A DNA stretch of 64,000 nucleotides from NCBI RefSeq assembly GCF_008039555.1, contig NZ_VDUW01000006.1, positions 1-64,000 on the forward strand. Reading direction: 5' to 3'. The notes under the pieces are model-generated. The model was not told where the DNA came from and ran no database searches. It was given only the letters and a program-made list of their open reading frames with translations. The position numbers were made by a program, and so were the translations under genes. Source of the stretch: Cerasibacillus terrae. Its GTDB lineage: Bacteria > Bacillota > Bacilli > Bacillales > Amphibacillaceae. Positions 52,978 through 59,841 of the stretch are shown here, in pieces. Positions within the stretch are counted from its first letter, which is position 1; each line of letters begins with the position of its first letter.

Positions 52978-54258
52978 ATGAAGAAGAAAAAGAAAGGTAC
53001 CTTTAGTTGGATTCTGTATGATTTTGGTAATTCAGCTTTTGCTACGACAATCATGGCCGCTGTTCTCCCTACTTTTTATTATGATGTTGCGGCAAAGGGT
53101 TTGGATAGTAGTTTAGCAACAAGTTATTGGGGCTATTCCCAATCGATTGCTGCATTAATTGTAGCGATATTAGGTCCAATTTTAGGAGCCATTAGTGACT
53201 TTTCGCATGCTAAAAAGAAATTCTTACGTTTCTTTTGCTATATGGGAGTGATAGCAAGTATTTTATTAGCTTTTGTAGGTGAAGGGGACTACATATTTGC
53301 CTCGGTTCTTCTAATCATTGGTACGATTGGTTTTTCTGGAGGAAATGTGTTCTATGATGCTTTTCTCCCGGAAATTGCAGAAGGAGATGAGATGGACCGT
53401 GTCTCTAGCCACGGATTTGCTTGGGGTTATATTGGTGGAGGAATTTTACTTGCCATCAATTTATTAATGATTTTAAAACATGATTGGTTTGGTATTCCAA
53501 ATGCAACAGTTGCGAGTCAAGTTTCATTTGCTTCTGTCGGTGTTTGGTGGTTTATTTTCTCTATTCCGTTATTTAAAAATATCCGTGAAGAGAAAAAAAC
53601 TGTTGTCAAAAGAAATCAATCTTATGTTTCCATTGGCTTTTCAAGGGTAGCGAATACATTTAAAGAGATTAAGCAATATAAGCAATTATTATTATTTTTA
53701 CTTGCTTTTTGGTTATATAACGATGGGATATCAACCATTATTAAAATGGCAACAATTTACGGAAAAGATATTAATATCGGTACGAATGATTTAATAGCTG
53801 CACTTTTAATTACTCAATTTATTGGAATTCCATGTACTTTCTTTTTTGGCTGGTTAGCTAAAAAGTTGTCGGCGAAATCAGCATTAACGATTTCATTATA
53901 TGCGTATTTAGCAATCGTTGTTTTAGGGTATTTCATGTCCTCTGCATTTCATTTTTATATTTTAGCTATTTGTGTTGGCTTTGTTCAAGGTGGAGCACAG
54001 TCTTTAAGTCGGTCCATTTATGGAAGGATGGTTCCAGCGAATAAACATGCTGAATTCTTTGGGTTTTACGGAATTTCATCGAAGTTTTCTGCTGTATTTG
54101 GACCATTCTTATTTGCTTTAGTTGGGCAATTAACTGGTTCCAGTAGATTGGGAATCATTTCACTCGTTTTCTTTTTTATTGCCGGTATTATCTTATTGAA
54201 GTTTGTCAATATTGATCAAGGAATAAAAGAAGCACAGGGAGAAACTAAAGCATCTTAA
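52978..54258 (+). CDS. UMF1/Atg22-type MFS transporter
   Basis: A 426-residue, 12-helix protein of the major facilitator superfamily, resembling YxiO and the UMF1 family (vacuolar amino-acid exporter Atg22 relatives). Recognisable pieces are WILYDFGNSAFATTI at the start, GAISDFSHAKKKFL (first cytosolic loop) and QGGAQSLSRSIYGRMVP (about residue 340). The substrate is unknown; amino acids are plausible from relatives. The ATG follows AAGGAGG. It ends at a bidirectional terminator shared with the convergent phospholipase-like gene. Confidence 0.85.
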   Translation: MKKKKKGTFSWILYDFGNSAFATTIMAAVLPTFYYDVAAKGLDSSLATSYWGYSQSIAALIVAILGPILGAISDFSHAKKKFLRFFCYMGVIASILLAFVGEGDYIFASVLLIIGTIGFSGGNVFYDAFLPEIAEGDEMDRVSSHGFAWGYIGGGILLAINLLMILKHDWFGIPNATVASQVSFASVGVWWFIFSIPLFKNIREEKKTVVKRNQSYVSIGFSRVANTFKEIKQYKQLLLFLLAFWLYNDGISTIIKMATIYGKDINIGTNDLIAALLITQFIGIPCTFFFGWLAKKLSAKSALTISLYAYLAIVVLGYFMSSAFHFYILAICVGFVQGGAQSLSRSIYGRMVPANKHAEFFGFYGISSKFSAVFGPFLFALVGQLTGSSRLGIISLVFFFIAGIILLKFVNIDQGIKEAQGETKAS

Positions 54259-54265
54259 AAATAAG

Positions 54266-54298
54266 AAAATCAGGCTAACCCTACATAGCCTGATTTTT
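54266..54298. terminator. Bidirectional terminator
   Basis: AAATCAGGCTA pairs with TAGCCTGATTT across a short loop, with T/A runs on both sides; it separates the MFS gene from the convergent phospholipase-like gene. Confidence 0.87.
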
Positions 54299-55219
54299 CT
54301 ATTCAATTAAAGAATCACTATATTGATTCACTACATTTAATGCAAGGTCTTTTCCAGTATCATAAGATATATTCCCAATCATTAATGTTAGCTGTGTTTT
54401 TAAAGATTCATTTGGTTCTACCCAGTACTTTATTACATTTGCCATGATATCACAGGCCTCTACTTTACTTTTATTATAAAGATCAATAAAACTTTTAGTA
54501 GACGGTTCTTTTGTAGCGGGGTGATACCAAGTGTGGTGGTTTAAGTTTAGGTAGTCTTTATCATCTGTTACCGGACGGTGGGAATACGCAGAAATGATGG
54601 ATTTAAATACTGTATTTTTCCAACCATATGGATCATACAGTAATCTCTGAGCAAACTTCATATCTCGATATGATTTTTGAATATATTTTACTAAATTGAA
54701 AGTCAAATCAGGATAATGTTTTTGGATGTTTTTTTCTAATAATGTCCCAATATCTTTAGGTAAGAAAAAGCCAACATCGATCTCTTTATATACTGGTAAT
54801 TTCCATGTTTTCAAATGATGATATTTTTCCATGATTAAGGTATCAATGATTACTTCAAGTCTTTGATGATTATTTCCTTTATATCCTGCACGGTAATGAA
54901 TGTATGGATGTGTATTTCGATCGAGAATATGATGTGTTATAAAACCAAATACATATGCTTGAATCTGTTCATCCATTGTTTTTGCTTTATCAATTAAATC
55001 CATGATAAAAGGTCCACAATGTTTAGTGTGAAGGACAGTTCCAATCTGTTCATCTGGATTATGCTTTATCCATGGCCAAAATTGATAATAAAAGAATAAA
55101 TCAGGTCCCTGTGCTCCTAATTTCATGAATCTTTCATTCAGAAAAAAGGGTGTATGTGTTTTAGAAATGGAATCGACAACCTCTTCACAGAAAAGGATGT
55201 GTGTCCATATATTTGGCAT
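54299..55219 (-). CDS. Zinc-dependent phospholipase C-like protein
   Basis: A 306-residue protein matching the zinc-dependent phospholipase C family in fold pattern. An N-terminal WTHILF, GAQGPDLFFY (about residue 35), then THHILDRNTHPYIHYR (about 95-110) with the histidines and aspartate that should bind zinc, and HHTWYHPATKEPS (about 235). No signal peptide is seen, so it should act in the cytosol, unlike secreted phospholipases. Substrate unknown. The ATG follows AAGGAGAG. Confidence 0.78.
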   Translation of the reverse strand: MPNIWTHILFCEEVVDSISKTHTPFFLNERFMKLGAQGPDLFFYYQFWPWIKHNPDEQIGTVLHTKHCGPFIMDLIDKAKTMDEQIQAYVFGFITHHILDRNTHPYIHYRAGYKGNNHQRLEVIIDTLIMEKYHHLKTWKLPVYKEIDVGFFLPKDIGTLLEKNIQKHYPDLTFNLVKYIQKSYRDMKFAQRLLYDPYGWKNTVFKSIISAYSHRPVTDDKDYLNLNHHTWYHPATKEPSTKSFIDLYNKSKVEACDIMANVIKYWVEPNESLKTQLTLMIGNISYDTGKDLALNVVNQYSDSLIE

Positions 55220-55339
55220 GTCTATCTCTCCTTACATGATCATCCAAGTAAGTGGAATACATTCGTTATTTTTTTGTAAAAGAACAATATACATCTTATT
55301 CTTATTATAAGACATTATGAAGCTCATTTTGGCTATTCC

Positions 55340-55377
55340 GTAGATTGTTACTTGTTTTGTAACAATCTACATTTTTT
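55340..55377 (+). terminator. Orphan plus-strand terminator
   Basis: GTAGATTGTTAC (55340-55351) pairs perfectly with GTAACAATCTAC (55359-55370), then ATTTTTT. The nearest genes upstream are on the other strand, so there is no obvious transcript for it to end. The 527-base gap 55220-55746 otherwise holds a dispersed repeat and the fumC leader. Confidence 0.75.
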
Positions 55378-55397
55378 AGGATGTTATTTTCTAAAAA

Positions 55398-55555
55398 ATT
55401 GCCGCGCATTAACTGGTTGTACGACCTCCACATCAAGAATTTGAGTTACTTAAGAATAATAAGTGGAGGATCAACAGCTAGTAAAAGCTCGATTTGTTCA
55501 ACTAACAATCAGTGGGAGATGAGGAAACTTCCCACTGATTGAAGTTTCACTATAT
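55398..55555 (+). repeat. Dispersed ~155-bp element, full copy with diverged ends
   Basis: Left end reads ATTGC then CGCGCATTAACTGG; right end GAAGTTTCAC then TATAT, so the TTTAT boundaries have drifted. Both hairpins are present (left with ACTGGTTGT/ACAGCTAGT). Confidence 0.88.
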
Positions 55556-55746
55556 CGTATGTGAAGAAAATATTAAAAACGATCTAACATTAAAGGTTGA
55601 TGTGTATGGCTCGGAGCCAACAATAATCTATTCAAAAAGAAATCTTAGTAAAGATATTTGAAGAATATATAATCTTATTATCTATATGAGAAATTTGGTA
55701 CAATATATACTGGAAGTTAAAGTAAAATTATAAGGAGGAACGAGAA

Positions 55747-57132
55747 ATGGAATTTCGTATTGAACATGACACATTAGGGGAAATAAAGGTTCCAGCTGAT
55801 AAGCATTGGGGAGCACAAACACAAAGAAGTAAACAAAACTTCCCAATTGGAAATGAAACAATGCCACAAGAGGTAATCCGTGCATTTGCTATTTTGAAAA
55901 AAAGTACAGCAAAAGCAAATCATAAACTTGGTCTATTAGAAGAGAAAAAAGCACAAGCAATTGCACATGCTGCAGACCTTGTATTAGAAGGAAAATTAGA
56001 TGAGCATTTTCCGCTTGTTGTATGGCAAACAGGTAGCGGTACACAATCCAATATGAACGTGAATGAAGTATTAGCACATGTTGGAAATGACTGGCTAAAA
56101 GAACAAGGAAGTGATTTAGTATTACATCCAAATGATGATGTTAACAAATCACAAAGTTCGAATGATACATATCCAACGGCATTACATGTATCTGCTGTGT
56201 TGAAATTAGAAGATACAGTATTACCTGCAATTGAACAAATAAAAGCAACTGTAAAAGAAAAAATGGAAGCGTTCATGGATGTAGTTAAAATTGGTCGTAC
56301 GCATTTGCAAGACGCTACACCATTAACATTAGGCCAAGAAATTAGTGGCTGGCACCGCATGTTAGAAAGGTCAGAAATGATGGTTAAAGAAAGTGCCGAT
56401 CATCTAAAAGAGTTAGCAATCGGTGGTACTGCTGTTGGAACAGGATTAAACGCACATCCTGACTTTTCCAAACTCGTTTGTGAAGCAATTAGTAACGAAA
56501 CAGGAAAAACATTTACATCTGCACCGAATAAATTTCATTCTTTAACAAGTTATGATGAATTAGTATATGCACATGGAGCATTAAAAGCATTAGCAGCTGA
56601 CATGATGAAAATTGCTAACGATGTTCGTTGGTTAGCAAGTGGCCCACGCTGTGGTATTGGAGAAATTACAATTCCATCAAATGAACCAGGAAGTTCCATT
56701 ATGCCAGGAAAAGTAAATCCAACCCAATCTGAGGCAGTGACAATGGTTGTTGCTCAGGTGATGGGAAATGATGCAACAATTGGTTTTGCAGCAAGTCAAG
56801 GTAATTTTGAATTAAATGTGTTTAAACCAGTTATGGCTTATAATTTCTTGCAATCATGTCAATTATTAGGTGATTCGATGCGTTCATTTGACGAACGATG
56901 TGTTCGTGGAATCGAACCAAATCATGAGCAAATCGAGAAAAACTTAAATGATTCTTTAATGCTTGTAACTGCATTAAATCCACATATTGGCTACGAAAAT
57001 GCGGCTAAAATTGCCAAAACAGCTTATGAAAATAATGCAACATTAAAAGAAACGGCTGTTGAATTAGGTTTACTAACAGAAGAACAATTTGATGAATATG
57101 TTGTTCCAAAAGAAATGACACAGCCGAAATAA
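55747..57132 (+). CDS. fumC: Class II fumarate hydratase
   Basis: A 461-residue, iron-free fumarase that interconverts fumarate and L-malate in the TCA cycle. The family signature [15 protein letters not shown] lies at about residues 316-330, with the catalytic Ser in that loop; [11 protein letters not shown] (about 97) and [14 protein letters not shown] (about 128) bind the substrate. The ATG follows AAGGAGGA. It is transcribed alone with a strong terminator. With odhAB in the same window, two TCA steps are present but not linked. Confidence 0.95.
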   Translation: MEFRIEHDTLGEIKVPADKHWGAQTQRSKQNFPIGNETMPQEVIRAFAILKKSTAKANHKLGLLEEKKAQAIAHAADLVLEGKLDEHFPLVVWQTGSGTQSNMNVNEVLAHVGNDWLKEQGSDLVLHPNDDVNKSQSSNDTYPTALHVSAVLKLEDTVLPAIEQIKATVKEKMEAFMDVVKIGRTHLQDATPLTLGQEISGWHRMLERSEMMVKESADHLKELAIGGTAVGTGLNAHPDFSKLVCEAISNETGKTFTSAPNKFHSLTSYDELVYAHGALKALAADMMKIANDVRWLASGPRCGIGEITIPSNEPGSSIMPGKVNPTQSEAVTMVVAQVMGNDATIGFAASQGNFELNVFKPVMAYNFLQSCQLLGDSMRSFDERCVRGIEPNHEQIEKNLNDSLMLVTALNPHIGYENAAKIAKTAYENNATLKETAVELGLLTEEQFDEYVVPKEMTQPK

Positions 57133-57146
57133 AAATGATTTCTGCC

Positions 57147-57176
57147 GAAGAACGTGATTGTTCTTCGGCTTTTTTA
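57147..57176 (+). terminator. Terminator of fumC
   Basis: GCCGAAGAAC pairs with GTTCTTCGGC across a six-base loop, then six T residues. Confidence 0.9.
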
Positions 57177-57276
57177 ATGAGTTTAAAATTTTAGCAAACT
57201 ATACACAAATTACCAACGTTTTTTTATGATAAGTTTTTCTATCTAGTCAACAATAAGGGTACAGGAGGTGAACAAC

Positions 57277-57477
57277 ATGCCAAGCAATAATTCAAATCAA
57301 TTAGTTGTTCCTGGTGTACAGCAAGCAATCGATCAAATGAAAGTTGAAATTGCTCAAGAATTTGGTGTAAACCTTGGAGCAGATTCAACTTCTCGTTCAA
57401 ATGGTTCTGTGGGTGGAGAAATTACAAAGCGTTTAGTTCAGACTGCACAACAACAAATGGGTGGCCAATCACAATAA
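57277..57477 (+). CDS. Alpha/beta-type small acid-soluble spore protein
   Basis: A 66-residue protein that coats spore DNA and protects it from UV. The GPR protease site EIAQEFGV (about residues 25-32) and the DNA-binding block [15 protein letters not shown] are both present. The start is ATG at 57277 after AGGAGGTG. The C-terminus is Gln-rich as usual. Expected to be made in the forespore under sigma-G; I could not assign its promoter with confidence. Confidence 0.93.
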   Translation: MPSNNSNQLVVPGVQQAIDQMKVEIAQEFGVNLGADSTSRSNGSVGGEITKRLVQTAQQQMGGQSQ

Positions 57478-57518
57478 AATAAGATGGATTCTAAGAGGGA
57501 TGTACCTCTTTCATAATA

Positions 57519-57549
57519 AGAAGGAAAGTCAGCGGACTTTCCTTCTTTC
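57519..57549 (+). terminator. Terminator of the SASP gene
   Basis: AGAAGGAAAGTC pairs with GACTTTCCTTCT across a four-base loop, then T residues. Confidence 0.85.
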
Positions 57550-57587
57550 TGTTACTCTTATGTTTTTTAAAAAAATCAAATACATAA

Positions 57588-57615
57588 TTTATCGCGTATT
57601 AACTGGCTGTAAGAC
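57588..57615 (+). repeat. Left-end fragment of the dispersed element
   Basis: TTTATCGCGTATTAACTGG followed by CTGTAAGAC matches the left terminus; the sequence then diverges at once. The other end is missing. The gap up to 57861 holds no other feature I can support. Confidence 0.75.
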
Positions 57616-57861
57616 TTTTGTTTTGTTATTCTTTAAAACTGTTACAGTATAAAAAAATTTTAAGCTGTTGATACATGTAGAAAAATATCTTTTCTGAAGG
57701 GATTTTAAATTTTTAAGCTAAATAGCAATAGAAATGGGCAATTTTAGAAAATCCAGATTATTCCTTAAGGGTATACATTGTGTAAAACGTCTGTTATAGT
57801 TATTTCAAGATAGAAATTCAATTAAAAAGATGAGTGAACAGATAAAAAAGGAGGGCTAATC

Positions 57862-58215
57862 ATGCCTAATATGTATGATAGTGCATATGAATTAGAAAAG
57901 TCTATTCGCAATAGTATGGAGTTTAAGGAATTAAAGGAAAGTTATGAAAAAGTCATAGGAAATCCTGAAACAAATAAATTATTTACTGAATTCCGTGATA
58001 CACAAATGGGGTTACAAGAAAAGCAAATGAAGGGCGAAGACATTGATGAAGCAGAAATTGAGGAGGCTCGAAAAGTTGTAGAGCAAGTTCAACAAAATGA
58101 ACTAATTTCGAACCTCATTGAAAAAGAGCAACGTCTATCTTTGTTAATCAATGATATTAATCGCATTGTCACAAAGCCATTGGAAGAATTATATAATTTT
58201 GAAAATGGTCAGTAA
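57862..58215 (+). CDS. yheA: YheA/YlbF-family protein
   Basis: A 117-residue, mostly helical, charged protein of the Com_YlbF family, matching B. subtilis YheA in length. The YlbF-YmcA-YaaT relatives modulate RNase Y and competence/sporulation, but YheA itself has no settled role. Typical block NRIVTKPLEELY near the C-terminus. The ATG follows AAAAGGAGG. Transcribed alone with a terminator. Confidence 0.85.
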   Translation: MPNMYDSAYELEKSIRNSMEFKELKESYEKVIGNPETNKLFTEFRDTQMGLQEKQMKGEDIDEAEIEEARKVVEQVQQNELISNLIEKEQRLSLLINDINRIVTKPLEELYNFENGQ

Positions 58216-58233
58216 TTCTATATAGGTTTGCTG

Positions 58234-58266
58234 GACTCACAATTTCATATGTGGGTCTATTTTTTT
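58234..58266 (+). terminator. Terminator of yheA
   Basis: GACTCACA pairs with TGTGGGTC (one G-U pair) and is followed by about seven T residues. Confidence 0.75.
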
Positions 58267-58274
58267 GAGAAAAT

Positions 58275-58463
58275 CTACGAATGAAATAAAAGTAATTTAG
58301 CATCTGGTGAGACACAACGGTAAGTGTGATCTTGATATCCCTTTTCCGTCAATGTTTTTTCTCCAATTTCTTTTGCTTTTTCATCATCTGCTGCTTCGAA
58401 TGTTTCGTCTAGTAAGTTTTCTCCGTTTTTTTCGTAAACTGTTAATACATATGTTTTCATCAT
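58275..58463 (-). CDS. YhzD-like small protein
   Basis: A 62-residue protein resembling the YhzD family: YVLTVYEKNGENLLDETFEA near the start and YRCVSPDAKLLLFH at the end. No signal or membrane segment. The ATG follows CAGGGGG; the second Met could also be used. Function unknown. Divergent from yhaO, with about 140 bases between containing the yhaO promoter region. Confidence 0.75.
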   Translation of the reverse strand: MMKTYVLTVYEKNGENLLDETFEAADDEKAKEIGEKTLTEKGYQDHTYRCVSPDAKLLLFHS

Positions 58464-58540
58464 GTTTTCCCCCTGTCCTGAAATCGCTTACCAATATTAT
58501 AGTATAAATTGTAATAATTTGAAATGTTTTCGCACACTTA

Positions 58541-58554
58541 CGAACGTGCATTCG
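58541..58554. promoter_or_regulatory. LexA (SOS) box upstream of yhaO
   Basis: CGAACGTGCATTCG matches the Bacillus LexA consensus CGAACRNRYGTTYG at all but one position. It lies two bases before a TATAAT (58557-58562), where bound LexA would block transcription. From memory, the yhaO-yhaN-yhaM genes of B. subtilis belong to the LexA regulon, which supports the call. Confidence 0.75.
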
Positions 58555-58604
58555 TATATAATTTTTGGTAAACTAAATATAATGAAATATAAAGGGGAAC
58601 GAAT

Positions 58605-59831
58605 ATGGAAAAAATTTCTTTTATTCATGCAGCAGATTTACATTTAGATACGCCTTTTCAAGGATTGGCACATGTACCTGATCATATTTTAGAACAAATT
58701 CAGAAAAGTACATTTCATGCATTGGATAGGCTAGTCGAAGTAGCCATCCGAAAAGAGGTGGATTTTCTTCTTCTTGTTGGTGATTTATTTGATCATGAAA
58801 AACAAAGCTTAAAAGCACAAGTACAGCTAAGAAATGCCTTTACGAAATTAAAAGAACATGAAATAACCGTATATATCTCCTATGGAAACCATGATTTTAT
58901 TCGTGGCAATCCTCATCCAATAACATATCCGGATAATGTCGTTATTTTTCCAGATGAAACAGTTCGTCATGCTATTTACAAGAAAGATAATAAGCCAGCT
59001 GCAACCATTTATGGTTTTAGTTATGAAAACAGGGCGATTGTTGATAATAAAGCAACTGAATTTATGGTAGAAGAAACGAGTACACCTTTTCACATCGCTA
59101 TGTTACATGGAAGTTTATTAACGAATACAGATCATGATATGTATGCACCATTTCAAATCAAAGATCTTATAAGAAAACCTTTTGATTACTGGGCATTAGG
59201 ACATATCCATAAAAGACAGCTATTAAAAAAAGAACCACCAATTATTTATCCTGGTAATATCCAAGGAAGAAATCGAAAAGAAACAGGTGAAAAGGGATGT
59301 TACCATGTTCAATTAACAAAAAATGGAGCAACACTTTCTTTTATACCATTGCAAGCGATCCAATTTGAAAAAATGCAAATTGAAGTAGAAGGTATGTCAA
59401 CTATTCATAAGCTTGGTGAGAAAATAATGACTGAAATAGATAAACAATTTACTGGATTTTTGCCATATCTCATAGATCTTACGATGATTGGAAATCAAGT
59501 AGAACTCATTGAATGGAAAACAGATAACAGGCTAACTGAAATGATGGAATTAATCAATGAGCAGAATAGTGAGAGAACGGATTGGCGCTATATTTTTAAT
59601 TGGAAAATAGAGGGGAATCAAGCCATTCGTCTGTCTACAGAAGGGGAACAATTTATAGATCAATTAGAGCATGTTACAAGAAATATTCATTTAGAAGAAT
59701 ACATTGAACCTCTTTATCTACACCGTGAGGCACGGAAATATTTATCATCACTATCTAAAGAGCAACAACAAGAACTAAAAAAGGAAGCAGAAGAATTACT
59801 TTACTTCCAGCTAAAACATCGACAGTTCTGA
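58605..59831 (+). CDS. yhaO: YhaO: SbcD-like DNA exonuclease/phosphoesterase
   Basis: A 408-residue calcineurin-type phosphoesterase. Metal-binding motifs are visible: AADLHLDTPF (Asp10/His12 region), GDLFDHE, YGNHDFI, MLHGS and GHIHKRQ. It resembles SbcD/Mre11 and partners the ATPase YhaN encoded directly downstream, as SbcD pairs with SbcC in processing DNA ends. The ATG follows AAAGGGGA. The LexA box upstream fits a DNA-damage role. Confidence 0.88.
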   Translation: MEKISFIHAADLHLDTPFQGLAHVPDHILEQIQKSTFHALDRLVEVAIRKEVDFLLLVGDLFDHEKQSLKAQVQLRNAFTKLKEHEITVYISYGNHDFIRGNPHPITYPDNVVIFPDETVRHAIYKKDNKPAATIYGFSYENRAIVDNKATEFMVEETSTPFHIAMLHGSLLTNTDHDMYAPFQIKDLIRKPFDYWALGHIHKRQLLKKEPPIIYPGNIQGRNRKETGEKGCYHVQLTKNGATLSFIPLQAIQFEKMQIEVEGMSTIHKLGEKIMTEIDKQFTGFLPYLIDLTMIGNQVELIEWKTDNRLTEMMELINEQNSERTDWRYIFNWKIEGNQAIRLSTEGEQFIDQLEHVTRNIHLEEYIEPLYLHREARKYLSSLSKEQQQELKKEAEELLYFQLKHRQF

Positions 59832-59841
59832 GGTGAATTCG

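Noticed and set aside
54299-55219. Secreted phospholipase C
   Set aside because: No signal peptide at the N-terminus; only the fold and histidine pattern match.
17335-55555. Dispersed element as an ordinary intrinsic terminator
   Set aside because: Neither hairpin is followed by a proper U-tract on either strand, and true terminators lie beyond the element in several places.
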